NCBI GenBank assembly: GCA_016180085.1
Contig: JACPBX010000006.1
Location: forward strand, 1 to 54,596
DNA: 54,596 bases
Source of the DNA: Candidatus Woesearchaeota archaeon
Lineage (GTDB): Archaea; Nanobdellota; Nanobdellia; Woesearchaeales; UBA10216
Direction of reading: 5' to 3'
Shown: positions 21,401 to 33,400 of the stretch, in pieces
Position numbering within the stretch: the stretch's first letter is position 1
How the letters are laid out: the number at the start of each line of letters is the position of its first letter
The notes under the pieces: generated by a model
The model's input: the letters and a program-made list of their open reading frames with translations, nothing else
Told to the model about the DNA's origin: nothing
Database searches by the model: none
Translations under genes and position numbers: made by a program

Positions 21401-24400
21401 GGAATTCCGGAGCAAGCAGGTATGATTTTTACGTAAATGGCGCTGCCCAGACCGTGTCTTCTGGCGACACCGGGCATGTTGCCTTAATGAAAGCCAATGA
21501 TACTCAAATAGGGCTGAGCAGTAGCGGCTCCACTGCTTTCTTCAACGGCTCGTTTGATGAGGTTATGATTTGGAACCGCATCCTGAATGAATCAGAGATT
21601 AACGCTTCTTACCAGGCTGGCACTTATCGTTACACTAAGAACTTTACCGGCTTGAATGACGGTAATTATAGTTATTATGCTGCGGTTGTTGACTCCGCCG
21701 GCACTCTTGTGCAGACTGTGAACAGGACTGTTCATGTTGATACTGTTCCACCTGCCATCAGCTTTATTGCCAATACTCCCGCCAACCAGAGCGTTCTTAG
21801 CACCAGCTACATTTTCATCAACACCAGTGAGAATGATGCCGGCAACGACCATAACGAATTGTCAGCGTTTATAGACTTTAACAGTTCGTTGGTGGGGTAT
21901 TGGAGGTTTGAGGATGATGGTGATACGAACGCAACAGACTTTACCCGCAATAACAACAACGGCTCATTGTTTGGGTTTGGCTGCACTAGCCTTAACTGCA
22001 ACCTGACAGGCGGAGCTGCAGGAGTGGCTTCAGGTTGGACTTCTGCTGGCAAGAGGGGTAAGGCGATGGCCTTTGATGGCGTGGATGATGCGATTAACGT
22101 AAGCGACAGCAACAGTTTGGATGTTAATGGGAGCAGCATGACTGGCGAGGCATGGGTGTACTTTAACTCTTTGTTGCCTTCCAGTTCCACCTGGGGCATT
22201 TTTGTCAAGAATGACGTTTCGGACAGCGGCTACCAGTTCAACGTTAAGGACATTAACGGCGGGGGGACTTATCCTTCTGTGGTAATGGGAACGGGTGCCG
22301 AGGCTGAAGTGAGCAGTTCTACATTGTTGTCTGCCAACAGGTGGTATCATCTGGCGTTTACGTACAACCTTACGAATATCACTATTTTTGTTGATGGTGT
22401 CCAGACTAATACTTCTAGCGTCAATGTGCCGCGTTCTATTCCTGCTACGACGGCGCTCTTGAGGATTGGCCGAAGAGGACTTGCATGGAACGGCTCCCTT
22501 GACGAGGTCAAAATCTGGAGCAGGGCCCTGTCCCCTGCTGAAATCAACGCTTCCTACCAGGCTGGCGCTTACAGGCTGTTTAGGAACTTTACGGGTCTCA
22601 ACGATGGTAATTATTCTTACCGCGCTTATGTTGTTGACGCTGCCGGTAACATGAACGTGACTGATAACAGGACTTTTGCTGTTGATACCGTTGCCCCGGC
22701 GATTGCTTACATTGAGCCTACTGTTGCCAACAACACTTTTGTGAATAAGAGCTGGACAGTCATCAACACGTCAGTTTCTGAGTCTGGAGAGAGCAGCGCG
22801 TTCATCAACTTCAACAACTCACTGGTCGGCTACTGGAGGTTTGAGGACGATGGGGATACGAACGCGAGTGACTTTACGAGTAACAACAATAACGGCACTT
22901 TGGTTGGGTTTGGCTGCACTACGGCTGACTGCAACCTGACTGGAGGAGCTGGCGGTGTTGCGTCTGGCTGGACTTCTGCAGGGAAGCGTGGCAAGGCTTT
23001 AGCGTTTGACGGCGTTGGCGATTATGTTAATGTTTCACATTCAAGCAGCTTAAGTTTGAATAGTGTAACTATCGAAGCTTGGATTCTTCCAAACGTGGTA
23101 GCAACTGCTGAAATTTTGTGCAAGAGCGTTAGCGACACAAATGAGAATTACAGGCTAACCCAAGCCGGCACCACTGTATATTGGGATTACGGGGACGGTA
23201 GTACGTATGCTCAATCAGTTAGCAACAGCCTGCCAACTGCGAATAGGTGGTACCATATTGCAGTTACGGCTTCTGCCGGTTCTGCTGGTAGGATTTTTAT
23301 CGATGGTGTCGAGGCAAGTTACTCAAATCAGGCTGTGGCACCAAGCCCTCTTCTTACGAATACGGAGGCCATTGACATTGGAGGCTGCCGTTACCTTTCT
23401 CGCTACTTCAACGGCACCATTGACGAGGCTCAAATCTGGAACCGCGCTTTGGACGCCCAGGAAATCAAAGCTTCCTTCCAGGCTGGCCAGTACAGGCTTT
23501 TCAGGAACTTTTCCGGCCTGAGCGATACCAATTACAGCTTCAACGTGACTGTTGTTGACTGGGCTGGGAACCTGTTCACTAATGAAACTAGGCTGGTTGT
23601 TGTTGATACTACCTTGCCGCTGATTAGCTTTGGCTTGGGCTCTGATGCGAATGGCACCAGCTTGGCAAGGAATTACATTCATTTGAACGTTACTGTTGAT
23701 GAGCTTAACCCGAGGAACCTGACTGCTTTCCTGTTCAGCGGGGCAACCATCAGCGCTTCCCAGAATGTTTCTGCTAACAAGACTTCAAGCTTCAACAACG
23801 TTACTTTCCTTTCTGTTGCTGATGGTTATTACAACGTTTCTGTCTCGGTGAGGGATTTGGCTGATAATGTGAACTCTACTCCTGCGAATAGGAGCTTTAC
23901 CGTGGATACTACGCAGCCCTTGATTGATAACGGCACTGGCATTAACGCCCCTGGTTTTAGGAATGTGAATTGGGCTTTCTTGAACTATTCCTTTACTGAG
24001 GTGAACAACGACACGGTTTACATAAGGAACGGCAGCGGAGGCGTGGTTACCAATACTACTCCTGGCCAGAACGCTTCGTACTTCTGGTTCAACTTCACCA
24101 GCTTGGACAATGCCAACTACACGTTTTCTGGCTGGATTAATGACACGGCAGGGAGGGTTAACTTCACAACCAACACGTCCATTGTTGTAGACACTGTTTT
24201 CCCGACTGTTGATTTCGGCCTTGGAAGCGATGTTAATGGCAGCAGTGTGGCTCGTAATTACATACACTTGAACATTACTGTTACTGAGCTTTACGGGCAC
24301 AACCTTACGGTTTCCCTGTTCAGCGGCACCACCCTCGCGGCTCTGCAGAACGTGAGTGTGAACACAACGCCCAAGTTCAATAACGTCACCTTCCTCAGCG

Positions 24401-27400
24401 TGTCCGACGGTTATTACAACATTACCATCAAGGTAAAAGACATGGCCAACAACACCAACACGTCTGTGAGCAGGAGCATAACCGTAGACACCACACCCCC
24501 GGTCATTAGTTACGCTGCTCCGAGCTTCGCAAATGCCAGCTTCGTGAACGTTTCGTGGATTTTCCTGAATTTCAGCTTTATTGAAGTCAATAATGGCACG
24601 CTGATGATTAGGAACGGCTCAACGAACTGGACTAATGTGAACGCCAGTTCAGGTTACTTCTTTTACAACTTCAGCCCGAGGGCGGATGGCAATTACACGT
24701 TCTTTGGCTGGATGAATGACTCTGCTGGCAATGTTGCGCAGACAGTGAACAGGACGATTGTGGTTGACACTGTTGGCCCGATTGTAACTTACGACTCAAC
24801 GAGCTTTGCAAACGCTACATACCACAAGCTCGTGACCATAAATGTGACGGCAAATGACACAGCCAACGACCACAATGAGCTGAGCGCGTTTGTTGACTTC
24901 AACAGCTCGCTCATTGCCTATTACAGGTTTGAGGATGAAGGCGACACGAACGCGAGCGATTTCACCAGCTACAACAACAACGGCACCTTAGTTAACTTTG
25001 GATGCACTACTCTGAACTGCAACCTTACCGGCGGCGCTGGAGGCACTGGCTCCGGGTGGACTTCTGGCGGGAAGAGGGGCAGGGCGCTGGTGTTTGATGG
25101 CGAGACCACCCTGATTAACATAACCGACACCACAAATTCGCCTTTGGACATAACCTCTACTATAACGCTTGAGGCTTGGGTCAAGCCTGCAACACCGCCG
25201 GCAGGCGGCAATAACGAGATAATATCCAAGCCCCACACGGCTTTTTCATCGCCGTATTTTATGTACAACCTTGACCTGGGGAACGTGAACAATCCGAGGA
25301 TGGACATAACAATAGGAGGGATAAGGCAGGAATGCACGGCGGCTAGCGCTAATATGGGAATAGGCACGTGGGCACATCTGGTGGGAACTTACAACGGCAC
25401 GCATGTAGCCATGTACGTTAATGGTGTGCTGAATAATACCTGCGCCATTACAGGAACCATTGACACCAACAACATGCCCCTGTTCATAGGAGGGAGTGCC
25501 AACAGCGGTGCCGAGTCTTTATTCTTCAACGGCACAATTGACGAAGTCAAGGTGTGGAACAGGTCGTTGTCAGCCCAGGAAATCAACGCATCCTTTAATG
25601 CGGGGAGGTACCGCTTAATAACAAACATCACCAACGTTGACGGCAAGTATGCTGACGGCAACTTCAGCTATTATGCTGCGGTTGTTGACGCTGCAGGCAA
25701 CGTGAACCGGACAGAGACGAGGCTGATTGTGCTTGACAACACTGTCCCTGTGCTTAACGTGACCAGGCTTGCCTACACAAACATGTCAGGCTGCGCCTAC
25801 CAGAGCAGCAACACGTCATCGTCAGCAACGATTTACTTCAGCTCACTGCTTGGCTCCAATGGGGTTGAGGAGTGTGGCGGCCAGGAAGTGACCCTTGAGG
25901 TTATTTTCTATGACCTTTACAGGAACAGCCTTGCAGGCAACCTTACCTTCGGCGAGGTGCCCTCAAACCGCACGGCAACCAATCCCACAAGGATTGCCTA
26001 CACGATAGAAACAGGCTCTGGCAACGCTACTGCAGCGCTTTACGCCAACGACACTGCAAACAACTCGGCAACATCAACTGTTACGTTCAGGCTGGACGCC
26101 AATGACACGTTGACTACTGACAACAGCACTGTTAGCACGCTTTGGGTTATCACCAACGTTACAGTCAACCTGACTGCCGTTGACAGGGGAGGAACGTCAT
26201 CCAGCGGCGCCAACAGGACTTTGTGGTGCACCTACACTGCAGGCACAGCGCCTTGCACTCCGGCTATTGAAATTGTGAATCCTGTCTCATTTAGCCTGCC
26301 CCTTAACTGCAGCACAGACAGCAGCTGCACCATTAGGGTCAGGTATTACAGCATGGACAATGTCAGCAACAACGAAAGCGGAGGGGCAAACGGCGGCCAG
26401 ATTAGGGAGTCGAACACTGTGAACATAGCAACAGGCGGGACTGACGTGCAGGACTCTCTCGTCAACAACTCTGCCATAATGAACGGCTCGTTTGTCAGGA
26501 CAAGCAACATCACGAACAGCACGGTGAACTACTGCAGGGTTACCGGCTCTCTAATAACAAGGTCAACCCTGTTCAGGGGAGACCAGCAGCTCTATGTGCG
26601 CAACTGCAGCATCTCTGACTCTGTCGTCATTGACAGCAACCTGACAGCGGCAATAGTTGAGAAGAGGAGCTACATTGACCCGAGCATCGTAGTTGACTCT
26701 ATAATAAGCAACAGCAGCATCAGGAACTCAACAGTCTACTACAGCAGGGTTGAGAACAGCACGTTCTGCGGGAACTTCTCGGTATGGACGGCTGCAATCC
26801 TGAACAACACGCTTATAGACGGAAGGATAACGTTCAACAGCACCAACTACTTCGGGCCCATGGCTCTCAGCAGCATCTGCGGAGGGGTTGCGTCGAGCCC
26901 TGTCGGAAGCCTGGCTGCTTCGCCTTCGGCAGTTAAGGACGGCGATAACGTGACATTCACGTATACGGGAAGTGCAGTGGGCTATACTGTTACCATTTCC
27001 ACAGGCGACCTGTTTGCGCTTGACAATACAAGCAAGACTGGCATAACGCTTAATGACAACGGAAATTTCCCTGATGCGGTTGCCAATGACGCGGTTTATT
27101 CTGCGAACTACAGCATCAGCTTGAACAATAACCAGAGCGATGGCAACAAGACGGTTGTGGCGCAGGTGTCTGACAACCTTGGCAACAACTGGACAGTCAG
27201 GACCAATGTGACCCTTGATAACACAGCGCCTTCAGCAGCGATTGTTATTAACGGCAACAACCTTAACACAACCTCTACAACTGTTACCCTCAACGTGACA
27301 GTATCCGATGCAACAACGCCTGTGATGGACTGCCGCTTCGCGAATGAGGACAGGACGTTCGGCTCTTACGAGCCGTGCCCCATAACCAAAGTCTGGGTTC

Positions 27401-30400
27401 TCAGCAGCGGGAATGGCGTTAAGACTGTTGTTGTGCAGGCGAGGGACTCTGCCGGTAACGTGAACGACACAAACGACACAATAAGCCTCCTGGGGACAGG
27501 CACAGTGATAGTCTCGCCGCAAAGCAACGAGATAATCAGGGGCTCCAAGCTTGTCATTGTTTCTGCCCCTGACAATGCAGTTTGGGTGACGTTCAACATT
27601 ACCAACGCGAGCAACTCTGCCCATACGTGGAACCTTGCAGGAACAGCAAATGCAATAACCAATGATACCAACCCTGCTGATGGCTTTTCGCAGGCATGGA
27701 CAACGACTGCTACAGCGTTTGCGAACGAGTCCAGGTTCAACCTGACTGTCATAAGCTATGACGCTTCCGGCAACCAGCTGAGCAATGACACAAAGACGAA
27801 CATTGAGGTTGACAACGCCCCTCCAACAGTTACCCTGGACGTTCCAAACGCCAATGGCCTTTACCATGCGGTTGTTGCTGTGAACGCCTCTGCATCGTCA
27901 GACACCTCAAAGGTGAGGTTTGAATACAGGAGAGGCTCTGGCGACTGGACTGTGATTGGCGAGGCAGTCACTCCGCCGTTCAGGATTGACTGGGACACAT
28001 CCGGCTTGGCTGACGCTGCAAACTACGAGGTCAGGGCCAATGCTACCGATGATGCAGGGAACTCTGCTAACGTCAGCAATGCCAACTTTGAGGTTGACAA
28101 CACAGCCCCTGTGGTGACGATTAACAACCCCACAGCTGGCACAACGATTTCCGGGACGTTCAACATCACGTTCACGATACTGGGCACTATCCATGGCGTG
28201 CAGGTTCAGTTTGACGGCGGGAGCTGGGCAAATACAGATGCAAACACCTACCACAGCTGGGATACGACTGCTTACATTGATGCTGTGCACAGCATAAGGA
28301 TAAGGGCTAATGACTCTGTCAATAACACAGGGTATAGCGACCTGAGGATTGTCAATGTCAACAATGGAGGCGCTCCTGTCATACTGCTTGAGCCGCTCTC
28401 CAACGGCTACAAATCGGGCAGTGTTGACATTACAGTGAGCGGGCCGGGCACAACGTTTAACGTGACGTTCAACATCAGCAACTCAACAGGCTTCTTCAAC
28501 ACTACAGGCAACATAAGCGCTGTTAGTCTCGACAACGTGAGCTCTGACGGCTGGTCTGCCATATGGGATACAACCAGGTTTGCTGAAGACGGCGTTTACA
28601 CAGTAACTGTCAGGGCTTACACCGCGGCAAATGCGCTGTTGGGCTCTGACAGCGCAATAAACATTGAAGTTGACAACCGCATACCGGCTAATGTCACGAC
28701 CATAAACGTTTCAGACTACCCGACAGATAATGACGGAAGCCTCGTTATTAACTGGACTTCCAGCACCGCACCTGACCTTGACCACTACAACCTGTACAGG
28801 TCACAGACAAGGGGCTTTAACATAAGCACTGGCTCACTGCTGAAGAGCGTGGCTGGCAATGTTACAACCGATAACGTGCCCGCAGGCTCATGGTACTATA
28901 AGGTAACCTCTGTTGACAATGTTGGGAGGGAGAGCAATGCATCGCCGGAAGCAAATACCACAGTTGACCTTGTCGGCCCTACAGGAAGCATGGACATAAA
29001 CGCGACCTACGTGAGGGGCAACGACACGCTGAAGTTTGTCTACACCGGCTCGGGCACGGGCTTCACGGTTGTCGTTAACGCCTCAGAGATGCAGCAGCTT
29101 GATGCCAAGGTCATGCACGGCTTTGAAACCCTGTGGCAGACTTCAAACAACAACAGCCTCAACATCACGCTGAATAACACTGCCCAGGCAGGCAGCTTCA
29201 GCAACAGGCTGGTGACAAACAGCTCAGGGGCGCTCGGCCAGAACATTACTGTTAACTTGTCTGCTGCCAGCGTTGTGAACTTAACTAAGTTTAACAGGCT
29301 GCTGTTGTGGGTGCAGGCTAACACTACAGGCAACCTCCTTAACCTGACCTTTGGCAACAGCAGCTACACAGAGACAGGCAACTTTACCGTAAGCATATCG
29401 GCAGCGAACACCTGGGAGCAGAAGATATTCGACCTGTCGGCTGTCCCGCAGCCCAACCGCACTGCAATCTGGTATGTTATGTTCAACGTTACAACCTCAA
29501 CACCGTTTACAATGCTCCTTGACGACCTGAAGGCAAGCAACCAGCTAAGCCTGGTTGACAATGGCGCTTCAGGCGATGAGGTAGCCAGCGATGCGAAGTA
29601 CACTGCGCTTTACAACATTACCGGCGACAGCGTGGCAGACGGCACTAAGACTGTAAAGGCGCTTGTTGATGACGGCGCTGGCAATTTCCTTGCCCCCCAG
29701 GACACTGTTACTGTTGACAACACACCACCAAACGGCACCGTGCTGATTAACGAGGGCGACACCTTCACCATTTCAAGGACTGTAACCCTGAACCTCACCT
29801 TTGTTGACGCGACTTCAGGCGTTAAGGACTGCAGGTTCAGCAACACTGAGCCGGTGGCCTCTAGCTATGAGGGCTGCCAGGTGCTTAAGGTATGGACAAC
29901 CACAACCGGTGGCGGCACGAAGACGGTTTACTTTGAGGTCAGGGACAATGCAGGCAACACAAACGTCAGCATAGACACGATAGTGCTTGACGTAACTGTG
30001 CCAATAATGATAATCACTTTCCCATTGCCTGATGACGTTGTCAACGGCACAGTCAACGTAACATTCAGCGGTGCTGAAAGCACGCAGCCGCAGATAAGCT
30101 TTGACGGCAGCAACTGGACAAATACCACAGCAGTCAACTTCCACCTGTGGAACACAAACACAGGCAATGTTTCTGATGGTGTGCACAGCATAAGGGTCCG
30201 GGATACCGATCCAGCCGGGAACATAGGCTATTCGGAGTCTGTGCTGGTTACCGTGGACAACATTCCAGGTGTGGTCACGTTCGTGCAGCCAACAGGCGGC
30301 CAGATACTTACCGGCAACGTGACAGTCATAGCCGTTGCCCCGGACAACACAGTGAACATTACGTTCTGGATATTCAACTCCACGGCAAGCAGGAGCATTT

Positions 30401-33400
30401 ACGTCTACAACGACACTGTTGTTGCGGATGGCTGGAACTTCACGCTGAACACCGCATTGTATGATGACGGCCTTTGGGAGCTCTTTGCCAATGCCACTGA
30501 CAGCTTTGGCAGGGTTTTCGACACAGCCTCGGTGCCGAGCCTGAGGTTTGACAATGCTGTGCCTACTGCCACGCTTGTAACCCCGCCAAACGGCATTACT
30601 GTCCGGGGCACGGTAATGATAAACGTTACAGCAAGCTCTGATGTCAAGCAGGCATTCTTCGAGTACAGCAACGATTCCGGCACGAACTGGCACCCCATTG
30701 GCATTGACTTCAGCCAGGTTGGGGGATGGACCTTTGCATGGTTTACCGCTGCCCTGAATGACGCCTCGACTTACAGGGTGAGGGCTAACGTTACCGACCA
30801 CGTGGGCTTGTCGGCTGTTGCCCAGAACAGCGCTGACTTCACGATTGACAACACACCTCCAACTGTCAACATTACAACTCCGGTGCCTGGCAGCTACGTT
30901 TCAGGTATTGTCAGGATTAACTTCACAGGCAACGAGACCCTGAGCTCTGAGCTGAGGATTGACGGCAACGAGTGGACTAATGTTACAAACTCGACATCGT
31001 TTGCCTGGAACACGGCAGCTTACAATGATGGCACCCACACCATTCAGGCGAGGAATAACGATACTGTCGGGAACTCAGGCCTGAGCAGCATTGTCTCGGT
31101 TATTGTTGACAACTCAAGGCCTGTGGTCACGATTACCAGCCCTGCAAGCAATACGACTATAAGGGGCAATGTCACAGTGCTTACAATTGCCCCGCCTGAC
31201 ACCACGAGGCTGGACTTCTACGTTGACAACAACACAGGCTCGGGCTGGATTCTCAGGAGCAGCGATACGAACAAGGATGACGGCTGGAGCTTTGTCTGGA
31301 ACACAGGGCTTGACTGTGCAAATGAATGCGCAGGCGTGAGGCTCAGGGTTAACTCTACTGATGCTGCCGGCCTGATAAGCAACTTCACAGTTAGCAACCT
31401 GGAGATAGACAATGTTGGCCCGACAGTCACTCTGCTCTCACCGGCTGACAGCACAACGGTAAGGGGCGTCATAATTGCCAGCGCTGCGAGCAGCTCTGAC
31501 ACTGCGCAGGTGGTGTTTGAGTACAGCCCTGACTCCGGCACAACATGGTATACGATAGGCACTGACCCAAGCTCAGCCGGTGGCTGGAACATTACCTGGG
31601 ACACGAGGCAGGTTGCTGATGCTTCAACTTACAGGGTCAGGGCGAATGCTACTGACAACGCCGGCTTAAGCGGAACAGCCCAGAACAGCGCTGACTTTAC
31701 AATTAACAATGTTGAAGCTGCTACAACTATAATAAGCCCGAGGGCAGGCAGCATAATTGGCGGGAACTTCACAGTTACCGCAGTTGCCCCTGACACGGCG
31801 TTCTTCGTGCAATTCAAGGTGTTTAACGGCTCTGGCAATTTCAGCTTTAATGGCAGCCTTGGCTTCACGAACGACAGCACGCCTGCTGACGGCTGGTCTG
31901 CGAAGTGGAACACAACAGCATTTGCTGATGGCCTGTACAACCTGTCAGCTGCTTCGTATGATGTTAACGGCAACTACATCAGCAACGGCACCGAGCTTGA
32001 CATCCGGGTTGACAACACGGCTCCTGCGGCAGTCACGCTTACAGCTCTTCCAACCTTCTCCAACAGGAACATTATTGCGCTGAACTGGAGCCAGAGCGCA
32101 AGCTCTGACGTTGCATGGTATAATGTTTACAGGTCCAACAATGTCAGCTTTGCGCTTAGCAGCGGTGCCCTGCTGAAGAACGTGAGCAGCAACAGCACTG
32201 TTGATGTTGTGCTTGACGGGCAGTGGTTCTACAAGGTAACGGCTGTTGACATTGCAGGTAGGGAAAGCGCTGCCAGCAACGAGGTGAACGCCACAATAAT
32301 AACAGGCGCTCCGCCGAGCGAGCTGTATGGCACCCTTACAGTGAATGATACTATAGTCAACAATGGCAGCTCGGTGCTGTTTGCCTTCTTTGGCAGCGCG
32401 ACAAACCTCAACGTTACAATCAACCAGTCGGAGATGGGGAAGCTCGACAACACTTCAGGCTCATTGCAGCTGAATGATTCCGGCATTAATGGCGACCTTG
32501 TTGTTGATGATGCAACATACTCCGGCATTTACGCGATAAGCATGCTGAACAACATCAGCGATGGCGTGAAGCAGCTCATTGCCGAGGTCAATGACTCTGC
32601 CGGGAACATTTTCAGGCCTGCTGTGAACATTACGCTTGACAACACCAGGCCCAATGTCAGCGTGTCTGTTAATGACAATGTGTTAGTGTCCATTTACAGG
32701 GTCGTGAATGTCAAAGTCAGCGCCAATGACACGTTCGGGATTGGCTCCTGCAGGTATGCAAACGAGGACAGGGCATTCGGGGAGTGGGAGAGCTGCGTTT
32801 CATCAAAGGTCTGGCAGCTCTCAACGTCCTCTGGCAACAAGACTGTTGTTGTGCAGGCGATGGACAGGGCCGGTAACGTGCAGGAGGCAAATGACACGAT
32901 TGAGCTGAAGCTGCCGATACCGCTCGGGCCCCTCACAGTCACTCCTGTCATTGTGAAGAACGGCGACAACATAACATTCTATTACGACTCGGCAACAGCC
33001 GGGCTTACGGCAGTGATTAACATCACAGAGCTTGCAAGGCTTGACAACACTTCCACGCAGCAGCTCGTGCTTCATGATGATGGCGCATGGCCTGACAGCG
33101 TTTCTATTGATGGCATTTACACTGCAAACTACAGCATCGGCCTGAACAACAACGAGAGCGACGGCCCGAAGCGCATCACAGCTACTGTAAACGATTCAGA
33201 GGGCAATTATTTCAGGCCTGCAGTGAACATTACCCTTGACAACACAAAGCCGAACGCGACGATAAGCATATTCGGCACCAGCCCTGCCGGCTTTACGAAC
33301 GTGAGCGGTGAGTACACGTCCAGCAGGGCAGTTACGCTGGTAATTGCGTTCAACGACACAGCAGGCGGAACCGCAACAGCTTCAACCGGTGGTGTTGACT

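Larger units (their letters stand above)
3720..25620 (+). other. LamG-like module array within the giant protein
   Basis: About 25 modules of 160-230 residues each follow one another here. The last codons of most modules are close variants of TTCAACGGCACCATTGACGA followed by a conserved Asn-Arg-Ser-Leu-Ser box. The module middles differ greatly in sequence and length. The edges favour CGC, CTC and TCC codons, while the cores and the protein's C-terminal third favour AGG for Arg. Ig-like spacers with a VDTTPP start separate modules from about 18430 onward, and 23610-24890 is a run of four such domains without a LamG. This suggests repeated duplication with exchange of cores. Confidence 0.85.

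Noticed and set aside
3720-25620. A CRISPR array or VNTR in the repeat-rich region
   Set aside because: The repeats are protein modules of 480-700 bases in one reading frame, with coding-type third-position variation and no regular short spacers.
29815-30801. A 328-codon minus-strand frame inside the giant gene
   Set aside because: Its codon pattern mirrors the Val/Asn/Thr-rich sense strand, with no motifs, promoter or ribosome site. The same holds for other long antisense frames in 5000-36000.
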